Assembly (NCBI RefSeq): GCF_002104475.1
Contig: NZ_NBOF01000005.1
Location: 62,001-126,000, forward strand
From: Cognaticolwellia mytili
GTDB taxonomy: Bacteria; Pseudomonadota; Gammaproteobacteria; Enterobacterales; Alteromonadaceae
DNA: 64,000 bases
Reading direction: 5' to 3'
Below the pieces are notes generated by a model that saw nothing but the letters and a program-made list of their open reading frames with translations, was not told the origin of the DNA and ran no database searches. The position numbers and the translations under genes are program-made. Of the stretch, positions 37,607-47,991 are shown piece by piece; the first letter of the stretch is position 1; each line of letters opens with the position of its first letter.

Positions 37607-38512
37607 ATGATAAAAATTCGTGATTTAGAATACTTAATCGCTATCGCAGAGCATAAGCATTTTGGCCATGCAGCTGAAGCTTGCTTTGTCAGCCAACCAA
37701 CATTGAGTGGGCAAATTCAAAAGCTTGAACAAAGATTAAAGCTCACCTTAATCGAGCGGAAAACGCGTAATGTTATGCTAACACCTGCCGGTGAAAAATT
37801 GATTAATGAAGCAAGACAAGTGTTAAACGCTGCTAGTAATTTTGAAGAGGCTGCAAAAGCATTACTTGACCCTTTATCAGGCGATTTACATATCGGTTTA
37901 ATCCCAACTTTAGCGCCCTATGCTTTACCTCATATTATGCCTGCGTTAAATAGCACCCTACCTAAAATTAATTTTTATCTACATGAAAATAGAACTCAAG
38001 ATCTACTTCAGCAATTAGAGCAAGGTAAGCTAGATATTCTAATTTTGCCTTGGCTGCCTGAAATGGAGCGTTTCGAGCGTTATGATTTATTTGCCGAACC
38101 ATTGGTAATGGCAACATCTCAACAGCACGAGTTCGCCACTAAAGACCAAGTTAACTTCGATGATTTGCAACAGCAGAAAATTCTGACGTTAGAAGATGGG
38201 CATTGCTTGAGAGACCAAGCCATGGGTTATTGTTTCAGTGCTGGTGCAGAAGAAGACCATAGTTTTCGAGCAACTAGCCTAGAAACCTTACGTTATATGG
38301 TTGCGAGTAATATGGGGATTACCTTATTGCCGAAATTGGCAACATTGAATCCTTTATCGAATAAAGACATTCGTTATATTCCTTTTTTACAGCCAGAGCC
38401 AATACGAGAAATATCACTACTGTGCCGAGCAGGATACTCGAGAATGGACTGTGTTAGAGCTGTTGCTAATTCTGTACGTGAATCAATAACTCCTTTGTTT
38501 AAGAATCACTAA
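37607..38512 (+). CDS. oxyR: Hydrogen peroxide sensor/regulator OxyR
   Basis: 301-residue LysR-type regulator with an N-terminal winged helix (IRDLEYLIAIAEHKHFGHAA, then SQPTLSGQIQKLE). The redox pair is intact: C200 and C209 in EDGHCLRDQAMGYC, and the RATSLETLRYMVAS block is typical of OxyR. Peroxide forms a disulphide that switches it on. Convergent to ahpF with a shared terminator. A full OxyR-type site is found upstream of ahpC (40937-40973). Confidence 0.96.
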   Translation: MIKIRDLEYLIAIAEHKHFGHAAEACFVSQPTLSGQIQKLEQRLKLTLIERKTRNVMLTPAGEKLINEARQVLNAASNFEEAAKALLDPLSGDLHIGLIPTLAPYALPHIMPALNSTLPKINFYLHENRTQDLLQQLEQGKLDILILPWLPEMERFERYDLFAEPLVMATSQQHEFATKDQVNFDDLQQQKILTLEDGHCLRDQAMGYCFSAGAEEDHSFRATSLETLRYMVASNMGITLLPKLATLNPLSNKDIRYIPFLQPEPIREISLLCRAGYSRMDCVRAVANSVRESITPLFKNH

Positions 38513-38526
38513 TTCTGTTGGAACCA

Positions 38527-38557
38527 AAAAGCGCTACTCAGATAGAGTATGCGCTTT
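38527..38557. terminator. Bidirectional terminator between oxyR and ahpF
   Basis: AAAAGCGC-TACTC pairs with GAGTA-T-GCGCTTTT (one bulged T), with A and T runs on both sides. It can end both convergent transcripts. Confidence 0.75.
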
Positions 38558-38589
38558 TAAAGCTTTAACACTGGCAACAAGCCAATTGC

Positions 38590-40191
38590 TTATGCCGCAA
38601 CCTCTTGGCTTTCTGCTGCAGATTCATTAGGATTCGGCGTTCTAATTAAATAATCAAATGCCCCTAATGCTGCCGTTGCACCACTACCCATGGCGATAAT
38701 AATTTGCTTATACGGCGAGTTGGTCACATCACCGGCAGCATATACACCCGCCATGTTAGTTTCACCTTTTTGATTAGTGATAACTTCACCACGTTCAGTT
38801 AATTCAACACTACCTTGCAAAAATTGCGAGTTGGGTACTAAACCAATTTGCACAAATATTCCCGCAAGTTCAATGCTTTCTTGCTCATTAGTTGCACGAT
38901 TAAGATAATTGAGCCCTGTAACATGCTTGCCGTTACCTAACACTTCTGTGGTTTGTGCATTGACGATAATATCGATATTCGACAATGAACGTGCTTTATT
39001 CTGTAATACCGCATCGGCTCGCAATATAGAATCAAACTCCAATACGGTAACATGTTCAACAATACCCGCTAAATCAATCGCTGCTTCAATACCTGAGTTA
39101 CCACCACCAATTACCGCTACTGATTTGCCTTTGAATAATGGGCCATCGCAATGTGGACAGTAAGCAACGCCTTTACCGCGATATTCTTGTTCGCCAGTAA
39201 CATTCATTTCTCTCCATCTTGCCCCTGTAGCAATAATGGTAGAGCGGGTTTGCAAGCTAGCACCATTTTCTAATTCAACGGTGATTAAGCCGCCTTCTTC
39301 ATCACTTTCTATAATCGTTTTCACTCGTTGATCATTCATAATATCAACGTCATAATCTTTTACATGCGCCTCTAGGCTAGCCACTAATTTAGGCCCATCA
39401 GTAGCACTGACTGAAATAAAATTTTCTATTGCCATAGTATCTTGTACTTGGCCGCCAAATCGGTCGGCAACAATACCTGTACGAATCCCTTTTCGAGCAC
39501 TATAAATCGCAGAAGCTGCACCAGCTGGGCCACCACCAATGACTAATAAATCAAAGGCTTCTTTTTTATTAATAACAGCTGCTTGTCGAGCACCAGCATT
39601 AGTATCAACTTTATTTAAAATCTCAGTTACTGTCATTCTACCTTGACCAAACACCTGACCGTTTAAGTACACCGCAGGCACAGATAAAATATCGCGCTTA
39701 TAAACTTCTTCTTGAAAAAGTGCGCCATCAACCATCACATGTTTAATTTGCGGGTTAATTGCTGCCATCATATTTAAGGCTTGGACAACGTCAGGGCAAT
39801 TTTGACAACTTAATGAAATGTAGGTTTCAAAACTATATTCCCCCTCCAATGCTGCTACTTGCTGAATTACTTCTTTATCAAGTTTTATTGGGTGGCCGCC
39901 ACTATGTAACAGCGCTAGTACCAAGGATGTGAATTCATGGCCCATAGGCACACCAGCAAAGCGCATTTCACCGCCAGTTTTTACTGATTTTACTAACATT
40001 GATGGCACACGTTCATTACTTGTGTCTGCTGCAACAACCGTTACTAATGCTGACATTTCAGCAATTTCTGTCACCAAGGTTGCTAATTCTTTTGATTTTA
40101 AGTCTTCGCCTAAAAATACTGACAATTCAACAGCCGAGGTTAAATTTTGTAAATAGGTCTTTAGTTGTTGCTTTAAGTTCGTATCTAGCAT
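38590..40191 (-). CDS. ahpF: Alkyl hydroperoxide reductase subunit F
   Basis: 533 residues. Two N-terminal thioredoxin-fold halves carry the CxxC of [10 protein letters not shown] (about residue 128). The FAD/NADH domain has [17 protein letters not shown], the redox-active CPHCDGP (about 346) and [15 protein letters not shown]. Reduces AhpC with NADH. An AAGGA ribosome site fixes the start. Downstream of ahpC, separated by a strong hairpin (40249-40276). Confidence 0.96.
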   Translation of the reverse strand: MLDTNLKQQLKTYLQNLTSAVELSVFLGEDLKSKELATLVTEIAEMSALVTVVAADTSNERVPSMLVKSVKTGGEMRFAGVPMGHEFTSLVLALLHSGGHPIKLDKEVIQQVAALEGEYSFETYISLSCQNCPDVVQALNMMAAINPQIKHVMVDGALFQEEVYKRDILSVPAVYLNGQVFGQGRMTVTEILNKVDTNAGARQAAVINKKEAFDLLVIGGGPAGAASAIYSARKGIRTGIVADRFGGQVQDTMAIENFISVSATDGPKLVASLEAHVKDYDVDIMNDQRVKTIIESDEEGGLITVELENGASLQTRSTIIATGARWREMNVTGEQEYRGKGVAYCPHCDGPLFKGKSVAVIGGGNSGIEAAIDLAGIVEHVTVLEFDSILRADAVLQNKARSLSNIDIIVNAQTTEVLGNGKHVTGLNYLNRATNEQESIELAGIFVQIGLVPNSQFLQGSVELTERGEVITNQKGETNMAGVYAAGDVTNSPYKQIIIAMGSGATAALGAFDYLIRTPNPNESAAESQEVAA

Positions 40192-40248
40192 GGTTTATTC
40201 CTTCGAAAATACTGATGAATATGATTTTTATTTGTTTGCTTGGAAAGT

Positions 40249-40276
40249 ACCGCGATATTTTCAATCATATCGCGGT
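40249..40276. repeat. Hairpin between ahpC and ahpF
   Basis: ACCGCGATA (40249-40257) and TATCGCGGT (40268-40276) are perfect complements, 9 bp with a 10-base loop. No T tract follows, so it probably stabilises the ahpC message or sets the ahpC:ahpF ratio by partial termination or processing. Confidence 0.6.
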
Positions 40277-40291
40277 GGTGTTAACTGTCGT

Positions 40292-40861
40292 TTAGATTTT
40301 ACCCACTAAGTCTAGTGATGGTGTTAACGTTTCTGCGCCTGGCTGCCATGCCGCTGGACATACTTCACCGTCATGGTCAGCTACATATTGTGCGGCTTGA
40401 ATTTTGCGAACTAATTCTTTCGCTGAACGACCTATGCCTAGGTCATGTATTTCAGCAATTTTGATTTCGCCTTCTGGGTTAACTACGAAAGTGCCACGTA
40501 ATGCCAAACCATCGTCTTCAATCATGACACCAAAGTTACGAGTAATTTTTCCCGTTGGGTCACCAATCATTGGGTAAGTAATTTTGCCAATAGTGTCTGA
40601 ACTAGCGTGCCATGCTTTATGAGTAAAGTGTGTGTCAGTAGATACTGAGTAAACTTCAACGCCCATTTCTTGTAATTGAGCATAATGGTCAGCCATGTCG
40701 CCTAACTCAGTTGGACATACAAATGTAAAGTCAGCTGGGTAGAAGAAGAATACAGACCACTTGCCAGCAACATCTGCCTCAGAAACTTCAACGAAGTCAC
40801 CATTACTAAATGCAGTTGCGTTAAAAGGTTTAATTGTTGAATTGATAATTGATTGATACAT
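40292..40861 (-). CDS. ahpC: Alkyl hydroperoxide reductase subunit C (peroxiredoxin)
   Basis: 189 residues from the ATG at 40861, behind GGAGAT; the upstream ATG at 40873 is less likely. 2-Cys peroxiredoxin: peroxidatic C49 in [11 protein letters not shown] and the resolving Cys in [10 protein letters not shown]. Reduces peroxides using AhpF. Its promoter has a -10 TAATAT and -35 TTGTAC with the OxyR operator directly upstream. Confidence 0.97.
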   Translation of the reverse strand: MYQSIINSTIKPFNATAFSNGDFVEVSEADVAGKWSVFFFYPADFTFVCPTELGDMADHYAQLQEMGVEVYSVSTDTHFTHKAWHASSDTIGKITYPMIGDPTGKITRNFGVMIEDDGLALRGTFVVNPEGEIKIAEIHDLGIGRSAKELVRKIQAAQYVADHDGEVCPAAWQPGAETLTPSLDLVGKI

Positions 40862-40907
40862 GCTTATCTCCAATGTGTGTAAAGTTTGTGCTGTTTAAGT
40901 TGGGATA

Positions 40908-40937
40908 ATATTAAGGCAAACTTAAAAATAGGTACAA
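40908..40937 (-). promoter_or_regulatory. ahpC promoter
   Basis: On the minus strand: -35 TTGTAC (40932-40937) and -10 TAATAT (40908-40913), 18 bases apart. The -35 touches the OxyR operator, the usual arrangement for OxyR activation through RNA polymerase contacts. Confidence 0.6.
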
Positions 40938-40973
40938 TCGTTTGATTGTATAATTACGATAGGAAAAACCTAT
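40937..40973. promoter_or_regulatory. OxyR operator upstream of ahpC
   Basis: Four half elements with N7 spacing: ATCG (40937-40940), GTAT (40948-40951), ATAG (40959-40962) and CTAT (40970-40973). They match the OxyR pattern ATAG-N7-CTAT-N7-ATAG-N7-CTAT at 14 of 16 defined bases. It lies 76 bases upstream of ahpC and may also serve the divergent 59-codon gene. Confidence 0.8.
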
Positions 40974-41092
40974 TACGATAAACCCAGTAAAGCAGATATA
41001 ACTTTTCGCTATAGGAGACAAAAACTTTACTACTGTTAAAAATACCCTGTTCAATAGATTATGGTGGTCAACACTTACTAAGGGTAAAAATC

Positions 41093-41272
41093 ATGAACAT
41101 CAGCCACACGCAAGAAAATATCGAACAACAAGAAAATGAATTTAGTTACATCACCAGCAAAAACATTGCTAAACAAGCAAAGCCTATGGCAAAAAGTAAT
41201 GAAGTTATTATGAGTAAAATATTAGAGCTTTTAGAAGATAGCACTTCTAATCATGTATTAGGTTACAACTAA
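41093..41272 (+). CDS. Hypothetical 59-residue protein divergent from ahpC
   Basis: ATG at 41093 with AAGGG eight bases upstream opens a clean 59-codon frame ending at TAA 41270-41272. The peptide begins MNISHTQENIEQQENEF and is polar, soluble and Gln/Asn/Lys/Glu-rich. No family recognised. It lies head to head with ahpC across the OxyR operator, so it may be peroxide-induced (inference). Confidence 0.55.
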   Translation: MNISHTQENIEQQENEFSYITSKNIAKQAKPMAKSNEVIMSKILELLEDSTSNHVLGYN

Positions 41273-41291
41273 GCTAAGCATAAACTTCTAA

Positions 41292-42047
41292 TCAATTATG
41301 CTGTTGAGGTAATGCCGCACTACGCGCATAAATATCAGCATAATGATCGAGGCGAATATTGAGTAAGTCATTGTTTTTAATTGCTTGTTCTACAATTAAC
41401 TTGAGTTCATCTTGTCGGGTCGCCAACTTCGAGTGACTAGAAATAGCAAGGTAATGGAGAGTTTCATAATCTGGTTGATAAAGTGATTTAGTTATTTTGC
41501 CTTTCTTACCCATTTTACTCAGTAATGGCAGCGTGCTTTCTTCATAATGTATAAAGGCATCAATACGTCCACGTAATAACAATTCAATATTTTGTACTAC
41601 ACCTGTGGCACGAAATTTATTAATATTTTCATCGTTGTCAAAACGTTGAAAATATTTGGAATAATGATTAATACCAATATGCTTTCCTGCTAAGTCTTGA
41701 TAACTTTTAATTTGATGATGGTTTTCTTTAAGCGTAAAAATGCGATGGGAGAGTAATTCATAATGCGGCAAAATATAAACAAATTCATCTTGACGTTCTT
41801 CTGTCTTTTGGATGCCAACAATTAAGTCTAATTGGCCATTTTCAATGTGTCGCAAACGTCGAGCAAATGGCATCGTTGACAACTCCAGAGTCACATTTAA
41901 CTTGTCAGCAAAGTATTTTAAATACTTGCTATGTAAGCCATCTTTAAATTCTTCAGCAACTGCAGCCCTAATAACCAACTTTTTCGCTTTATAAGCGTAT
42001 AGGTTTAGACAAGTAAATATTGCCAAGAAAAAAATAAACGCTCGCAT
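41292..42047 (-). CDS. Periplasmic solute-binding protein, family 3
   Basis: 251 residues with a signal peptide (about 1-18). The body has the family 3 solute-binding pattern: VIRAAVAEEF, ENGQLDLIVGIQKTEER, SYQDLAGKHIGINHYS and RGRIDAFIHYE. There is no transporter next to it, so it may bind an amino acid or signal for a sensor, or act as a stand-alone periplasmic binder. Alone between ahpC and the D-aminoacylase-like gene. Confidence 0.78.
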   Translation of the reverse strand: MRAFIFFLAIFTCLNLYAYKAKKLVIRAAVAEEFKDGLHSKYLKYFADKLNVTLELSTMPFARRLRHIENGQLDLIVGIQKTEERQDEFVYILPHYELLSHRIFTLKENHHQIKSYQDLAGKHIGINHYSKYFQRFDNDENINKFRATGVVQNIELLLRGRIDAFIHYEESTLPLLSKMGKKGKITKSLYQPDYETLHYLAISSHSKLATRQDELKLIVEQAIKNNDLLNIRLDHYADIYARSAALPQQHN

Positions 42048-42208
42048 TAATTTACCCTTGATACTCTTATCATTTCAAAATGCAATTTCTAGCATATCTT
42101 CCTTTGGGCATACCGAGAATAACGAACTTCTCCTATCAATGCCTTGGTACTACGCCTTTAGCTACTTACAGAACCTGTATTGTAGAGTAAAACGAGGATA
42201 GAAAAAAA

Positions 42209-43813
42209 TCAGTGGACAAACTTGCCTGCAAATTTTTCTTGAAATTGTTTATCTTTTATAACCTGCTGACCGTTTAACCACACTTGTTCGATACCGGAAG
42301 AATATATATTCCAAGTAGAAAAATTTGCATTTGCTGCGAAGGTTTCAGCATCAAAAACAATAATGTCTGCTTGGTAACCTTTACGTAGCTGGCCTCGGTC
42401 TTGAAAACCTAATATTTTCGCGGTTTTGCTTGAACTTTGATTGATAAATTCACCTAAAGTTAGCAAGCCTTTTTTCTGAACATATTCTTGATATTTTTGT
42501 GGGAAACTAGCAAATTTACGCGGATGACCATTGGTGCCATCAGAAGAAGTCACCACCCAAGGTTTCACCATAAAAGCTTCTACGTCAGTAGGCGACATAT
42601 TAAAAGAAGCGACTCGAACTTCACCTTCTTGTACCAACTTCATTGCCGCTGTTACAGGGTCAATTGCTCTTTTTTCTGCAACTTGCGCCAAATTCAAACC
42701 AACCAACTCAGGGGCGTTAAACGCCGTAATAAGCAAAGACTTTGGTCCACCGCGACGACGAATATTTTCTTTTATTTCGGCACTTAATTTTTCAGTTAAA
42801 CTCGCATCATTTAGGCGCTGATGAAATGCTTGTTGTGAGTCGGCCATTACCCATTTAGGCATAACTGCGCTGCGTAGTTTAGTGCCAGAGGCAAGCCACG
42901 GGTATTGGTCGGCAGAAATACTTGTGCCCTGTGCTTGTGCTTGCTCTATTTTTTCAATAGCGACACTACTTTGCCCCCAAACATCAACGCCCAAGGCTTT
43001 AATATGAGCAAGGTGTAGATGAATATCAGCTGTGTCAGCAATATGAATTGCTTCAGCCAATGCAGCAATAAAACCGATATTAAAAGTGCTTTCATCACGC
43101 AAATGAGTATCGTATATGCCGTTATATTTACTGGCTATTTTTGCTAGCGTTACCACTTCTTCGGTATTAGCAAAGCTACCAGGCACATAGTACAAACCAG
43201 TTGATAGCCCTAATGCTCCTGCTTCCATCGCTTGCGTTAATAACTGTGACATTGATGCTAATTCTTCAGCACTGGCATAGCGTTGCGCGCGCCCCATCAC
43301 CTGTTCACGTACACTACCATGACCAACTAGTAATGCGACATTGGTACCAATACCATTCGCTTCTAATTCGCGTGCCGTTTTTGCAATATCAACTGGGCCT
43401 TCGCCGTCATTACCGTTCACAACTGTAGTGACACCTTGGGTCAGGTAATTTAAGTTACTGTTTTTGTCTTTGCTGTATAGCTCTTCTAAAGTATGAGTAT
43501 GCGGGTCAATAAAGCCTGGGCTGACAATTTTACCGGTAGCATCAAGGGTAGTTTTCGCGTTAACTGAATGCTTGCCTGTTGGATACACACCACAAATTTC
43601 GCTGCCACATATCGCAATATCTAATGCTTGTGGTGCTGTTTTAATACCGATGTAAACACTGCCATTGGTAATTAAAGTATCTACCGTTATCTGCTCTACA
43701 TCACTTACGGCATTATTATCATTAGCTGGCTTGTTTTCAGAACAAGCGGAAAGTGCTAATACGCTACTAACTAGCAAGGCAGTGGGTAAAATTCGCTTGA
43801 ATCTATTTGGCAT
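42209..43813 (-). CDS. D-aminoacylase-like amidohydrolase lipoprotein
   Basis: 534 residues with a lipoprotein signal (lipobox LSAC, about residues 21-24). It is an amidohydrolase of the N-acyl-D-amino-acid deacylase type: metal HxH in SPGFIDPHTHTLEE, IHLHLAHIKALG, and the C-terminal VTSSDGTNGHPRKFASFP, which is characteristic. It frees D-amino acids from N-acyl-D-amino acids at the outer membrane or in the periplasm. 7 bases downstream of the M14 peptidase gene and in the TonB receptor operon. Confidence 0.88.
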   Translation of the reverse strand: MPNRFKRILPTALLVSSVLALSACSENKPANDNNAVSDVEQITVDTLITNGSVYIGIKTAPQALDIAICGSEICGVYPTGKHSVNAKTTLDATGKIVSPGFIDPHTHTLEELYSKDKNSNLNYLTQGVTTVVNGNDGEGPVDIAKTARELEANGIGTNVALLVGHGSVREQVMGRAQRYASAEELASMSQLLTQAMEAGALGLSTGLYYVPGSFANTEEVVTLAKIASKYNGIYDTHLRDESTFNIGFIAALAEAIHIADTADIHLHLAHIKALGVDVWGQSSVAIEKIEQAQAQGTSISADQYPWLASGTKLRSAVMPKWVMADSQQAFHQRLNDASLTEKLSAEIKENIRRRGGPKSLLITAFNAPELVGLNLAQVAEKRAIDPVTAAMKLVQEGEVRVASFNMSPTDVEAFMVKPWVVTSSDGTNGHPRKFASFPQKYQEYVQKKGLLTLGEFINQSSSKTAKILGFQDRGQLRKGYQADIIVFDAETFAANANFSTWNIYSSGIEQVWLNGQQVIKDKQFQEKFAGKFVH

Positions 43814-43820
43814 GAATAAC

Positions 43821-45005
43821 TTACTCTTTATTGTGATCGGTTGCTGACATCAAGGTTTTCATTAATAACACCGCGGCGTTATTGGCAATAATATCAATAT
43901 TATCACGGTTAGTTTCATCACCCATTTCATAAGTTATTGCATGGACATTATAATTATCAGCAAAATATTGCTTTGAAACACCATTATTAGGTCGATTACC
44001 TGGCTTTTGAACCACCTCAAAATTTGGCATGGCTTTATCTAAAGCACCAAGCCAATGCTTAACAAAGTAGCGGTCTTCAACACCGTAATCAACCGGCATA
44101 GTATAAAAAACATCGTGCTGAGTAGAATGAAAATCAACAGCAAATTTTATCTTTTGCCCATCAGCAACTAGGCCTTGCAAGTATTGATGCACTTGCTGAG
44201 TTTCCGGTTGTTTGAATGTGATCCAATCACGGTTTAAATCAACGCCATTCGCATTGTGACGCCAGTTGCCCATGGCAACACCGTCTGGATTTAAATTTGG
44301 AATAATAAGCAGGTTGTATTTTTGGCGAAAACTGTCAGCAAATGAGTTATTCGCTAATAAAGTTTCAACAAAAGGAAATAACGCTAACGCGCCAGTTATT
44401 TCTGGTGGATGCAATCGACCTAAAATCACCAACCATTCTTTGCTGTTACTATGGCTTTCAATTTTATAAATAGGACGACCTTGTAGTGATTGTCCCAATA
44501 CACTTTGCTTAACAGCGCTGGTTTGTTGTAATTTTTTAGCCCAATCAACATAGTACTGATTATTAATCACTTCTTGTCCAGCAATATAGATTGCATGTTG
44601 GTTAGCATTAACATTAAAAGTTAACACTTTTCCACGGTACCTATGCTCATGAACATGCCAAGATTTCATATCGCTACTTATTTTTGGTAAATAACGATTC
44701 TCTCGTTTACCAGCAATCTTAATCGCTACTTTCACTTGGGTAGGCTGGTCGGCAACAACCTTAAAGGCATACCAAGGGCTCGGATTTATTGGCGTGTTTT
44801 CAGGCTTAATAGTAATAATAAAGTTATTATTTCCTAAATTGACACACTCATCCATGCGGCTTGTTTCAAAGTCTGCTATTAATCTTACAGCGCCAGTATC
44901 ACATGCTTGCGCATTATTACTCTCATTGATTTTCGTTGTTTCAGCGCATGACGCCAATAAAACAATTGAAAATAACCATGTGCAAATAAGTAGTTGTTTT
45001 TTCAT
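43821..45005 (-). CDS. M14 family carboxypeptidase lipoprotein
   Basis: 394 residues with a lipoprotein signal (LLASC, about 16-20). An N-terminal beta domain (about 40-150) precedes the M14 zinc domain: HPPEITG with the HxxE pair, NLNPDGVAMGNWRHN, GVDLNRDW and VDFHSTQHDVFY. It is of the cytosolic-carboxypeptidase-like group but clearly exported here. Probably trims peptides from the C-terminus, perhaps wall peptides (inference from neighbours). Between the TonB receptor and the D-aminoacylase-like gene. Confidence 0.85.
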   Translation of the reverse strand: MKKQLLICTWLFSIVLLASCAETTKINESNNAQACDTGAVRLIADFETSRMDECVNLGNNNFIITIKPENTPINPSPWYAFKVVADQPTQVKVAIKIAGKRENRYLPKISSDMKSWHVHEHRYRGKVLTFNVNANQHAIYIAGQEVINNQYYVDWAKKLQQTSAVKQSVLGQSLQGRPIYKIESHSNSKEWLVILGRLHPPEITGALALFPFVETLLANNSFADSFRQKYNLLIIPNLNPDGVAMGNWRHNANGVDLNRDWITFKQPETQQVHQYLQGLVADGQKIKFAVDFHSTQHDVFYTMPVDYGVEDRYFVKHWLGALDKAMPNFEVVQKPGNRPNNGVSKQYFADNYNVHAITYEMGDETNRDNIDIIANNAAVLLMKTLMSATDHNKE

Positions 45006-45103
45006 AATAACATCTTAAAAATTAGTATTAATGTGAGAAAAAATGGCTCGACTATTTTTTAAAAGCCGAGCCATATTATATTATTGAAACCACTTGCTAA
45101 GAA

Positions 45104-47950
45104 TTAGAAGTCTTTTCTTAAGCTCATGTAAAAATAACGGCCACGGTTAGAGTGCAATGCACCAAAGTAGCCATGTGCTAGCTCATCAGCAAGAGGCGGC
45201 TCTTCGTCAGCAATATTACGAATACCAAAGCGAATTTTAGTGCCGTCTAAAACACTATCATCAGCAAAACGATAGTCTGCATACAAATTTACCCGAGTAA
45301 AACTATCAACCGGCAACATCACAATTTCATCATTAACCGTTGCAGTCGTACTGGTATCAATCACTTCACTTACATAGTTTGCATTAATTCCCGCACCCCA
45401 TTGGTTATAATCCCAATCAAGTGAGATTCTTGCACGCCATTCAGGGCGACCATTTTGCTTGATTAGATCCCCCGCACCAGCAACTGTTCTATCCGCAGGT
45501 ACAGCAGCGTTACCCGCTGCTTGCGCAGCAATCAACAGTGCTGAGATTGCATCAGCTTCTTGCTCAAATTTCTTCAACTTAGCAGCATTAACTGTGAACT
45601 CCCAATCGCCAAAGCTTGTTTCAAAATCATAAATCAAGCTGAAATCAACACCTTCAATATTTCTCACACCTAAATTCAAATAGTCATTATTGATTTGGAT
45701 GACTTCATTGGTATTAGCATCACGAACAACTGCTGTATTGCTTGAGCCTTCACTTCGCAGTAGTGAGTCGTAAAGTAAGTGCGATGAACCCGGTAAAATA
45801 CCCACGAGATCTTTTTGCTTAATTTTCCAAGCATCCATAGTGAACGTCAGGTTCTCTAGTGGTTCGAATATTAAACCAAGCGACGTATTTTCATCATCTT
45901 CTGGTTTTAAATCAGTGGTACCACTGCGGATATCAATGATGCCATAACTATCGTCAAGCACAGGGTCATACAAGCTATTTGAACGTGGCACTCCTTCAGC
46001 TGAAACTTGTGGTAGGCCTGGCGCACGAAAGCCACCAGCGTATGACGCTCGGAAGCTAATCCAATCAGCAGGCTCCCAAAACAATGCAACTTTAGGCTTT
46101 ACTGCGCTACCAACATCAGAAAAGTTTTCATAACGGCCAGCAACTTGTAATTCAACATAATGAGAGTCTGAATCAATCAATGGCACTAAGAATTCTGCAT
46201 ATGCTGATGCGACATTACGAGATGCTTTTGAATCAGGTGTCGGACTACTGCCTAACACATCACTACCAGAAAGCGTTACACCCGTAATTTGATCTACAAA
46301 AGGATTACTGCCATCAAGTAATGGATCGCGATCATCTTCAAAAGTCTCCCTTCTAAATTCAACGCCCATAGCAACGCCAACATCACCAGCAGGCACGCTA
46401 AAAAGTGAGCCGTTACTTACTTTAAAGTCGAACGATGTCAAGCTAGTTTTTGAATCACGATTAACATCAACCATGAATTGGTCAACAACACTTTGTGGAT
46501 TTAAGCTTGTATCACCACTATTTATATTGTTTACATCACCACCGGTAAAGATGTTATATGCTGATGCTGCATCAGTACTATTAATTGCCGCCTGAAATTT
46601 GCTCGCTTGAATACGGTTAGCAGAGTCATTGGTTTCAGCTTCAGTATAAAACGCTGCAGTTTCCCAGTCCCAATCGTTATAGGAACCTTTCAAACCACCT
46701 AGTACTCGATAGCTGGTATCATCAACTTCGACATTTCTTGGCCCGGTGTCGATTGCTCTGTAACTACGTAACTTTACCTCTTCATCAAATGGGTTGTGAG
46801 CTGCATTAGCAGCAATTATAAATCGCTGAGCGGTTAGATTATGGGTCTGTTCACGAGTTCGCTCTGCTTTAGCTGAGTAATAAGTCACTTCTGAAAAGAA
46901 ATTTAAATCACTGTTAATTTCATGGGTGAAATAAGTATATAAATTTAATCGTCTGACATCTGAAACTAATGATCGAGTAGTACCACGGTCAAAGCGTTGG
47001 TCTCTTGGAAAACTTCCACTATCAGCACAAACACCTCCAGCCAAATTAACCACGCAGCCTGAGCTCGTATCTGGCTGGATATGGAATCGGCCTAAATTGC
47101 TAGATTGGAAATCTCCCCAAGGTGTTGCTGTTGAACGATTATCAAGTTGTGTATCACCAATGAATTCTTCTGGTAAACCTGGGTATTCACGTAAATCATG
47201 ACTTGCTGAGTATGGGCGTTCACTTGCCATCATGCCGTTACGGTCATAATAACTAAAAGAAGCAGTTAAATGTGAACGGCCTTCATTTAAATCAAAACCA
47301 GTCAAATAGCTAAAAGTGGTCTCATCAAGTGACGTACCTTCTGAGCCACCATAAGATAATTTAACTTGGTTGCCTTCGTAATCATCTTTTAATTGGTAAT
47401 TTACTACACCAGCTACAGCATCAGAGCCGTAAATAGCGGCTGCGCCATCACGTAAAACTTGCAACGAACGTAGGCCTGAAACAGGTAAGGTATTTGAGTT
47501 AGAGGTAGAAACTGGAACAAAATTTTCTGATTGCGTACCTGGATGGGTAACCAGCCGACGGCCATTTAATAGTGTTAAGGTATTACCTGAGCCAACACCA
47601 CGTAAGTTAATTGATGCTACATCGCCACGAGCATCATTAACGCCACCGTTACCGGTTGCTGCACCAAAGTTAACCGCACCGATTTGAGGGATAGAACGTA
47701 ATAATTCATCACCAGACATAGCACCCGTATTTTCAATATCTTTCTCTGTTAATGCGGTTACAGGTAACGCACCAATGTCTGAGGCTCTTTTAATGTTCGA
47801 ACCTATGATACTAATACGTTCTACTTCTTCGACTTTTGCCGCTTCTTCAGCATTGGCTTGTTGAATAAAAGTAGTTTGCGCTGCTAATGCTGTAATTACG
47901 CATAAGCTTAGATGCTTCAGTTTATGTCTGTTTTTAGTTATCTCTTTCAT
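45104..47950 (-). CDS. TonB-dependent outer-membrane receptor
   Basis: About 948 residues from the second in-frame ATG (47950), which gives a good signal peptide ending near QQANA and has GGTGAG upstream; the first ATG (47974) is possible. Plug domain: SIIGSNIKRASDIGALPVT, GDVASINLRGVGSGNTLTLL, LRDGAAAIYGSDAVAG. The C-terminal barrel ends in a Phe (RYFYMSLRKDF). This receptor type in marine bacteria takes up peptides or glycan pieces. First gene of the operon with the M14 peptidase and D-aminoacylase-like genes. Confidence 0.92.
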   Translation of the reverse strand: MKEITKNRHKLKHLSLCVITALAAQTTFIQQANAEEAAKVEEVERISIIGSNIKRASDIGALPVTALTEKDIENTGAMSGDELLRSIPQIGAVNFGAATGNGGVNDARGDVASINLRGVGSGNTLTLLNGRRLVTHPGTQSENFVPVSTSNSNTLPVSGLRSLQVLRDGAAAIYGSDAVAGVVNYQLKDDYEGNQVKLSYGGSEGTSLDETTFSYLTGFDLNEGRSHLTASFSYYDRNGMMASERPYSASHDLREYPGLPEEFIGDTQLDNRSTATPWGDFQSSNLGRFHIQPDTSSGCVVNLAGGVCADSGSFPRDQRFDRGTTRSLVSDVRRLNLYTYFTHEINSDLNFFSEVTYYSAKAERTREQTHNLTAQRFIIAANAAHNPFDEEVKLRSYRAIDTGPRNVEVDDTSYRVLGGLKGSYNDWDWETAAFYTEAETNDSANRIQASKFQAAINSTDAASAYNIFTGGDVNNINSGDTSLNPQSVVDQFMVDVNRDSKTSLTSFDFKVSNGSLFSVPAGDVGVAMGVEFRRETFEDDRDPLLDGSNPFVDQITGVTLSGSDVLGSSPTPDSKASRNVASAYAEFLVPLIDSDSHYVELQVAGRYENFSDVGSAVKPKVALFWEPADWISFRASYAGGFRAPGLPQVSAEGVPRSNSLYDPVLDDSYGIIDIRSGTTDLKPEDDENTSLGLIFEPLENLTFTMDAWKIKQKDLVGILPGSSHLLYDSLLRSEGSSNTAVVRDANTNEVIQINNDYLNLGVRNIEGVDFSLIYDFETSFGDWEFTVNAAKLKKFEQEADAISALLIAAQAAGNAAVPADRTVAGAGDLIKQNGRPEWRARISLDWDYNQWGAGINANYVSEVIDTSTTATVNDEIVMLPVDSFTRVNLYADYRFADDSVLDGTKIRFGIRNIADEEPPLADELAHGYFGALHSNRGRYFYMSLRKDF

Positions 47951-47991
47951 CACTCTCACCGTCATAAGTTGCATTTATTATGTTGTGTTGC

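Noticed and set aside
42488-42821. Long plus-strand frames antisense to the D-aminoacylase-like gene
   Set aside because: Opposite to a well-supported gene, with no ribosome site or recognisable motif.
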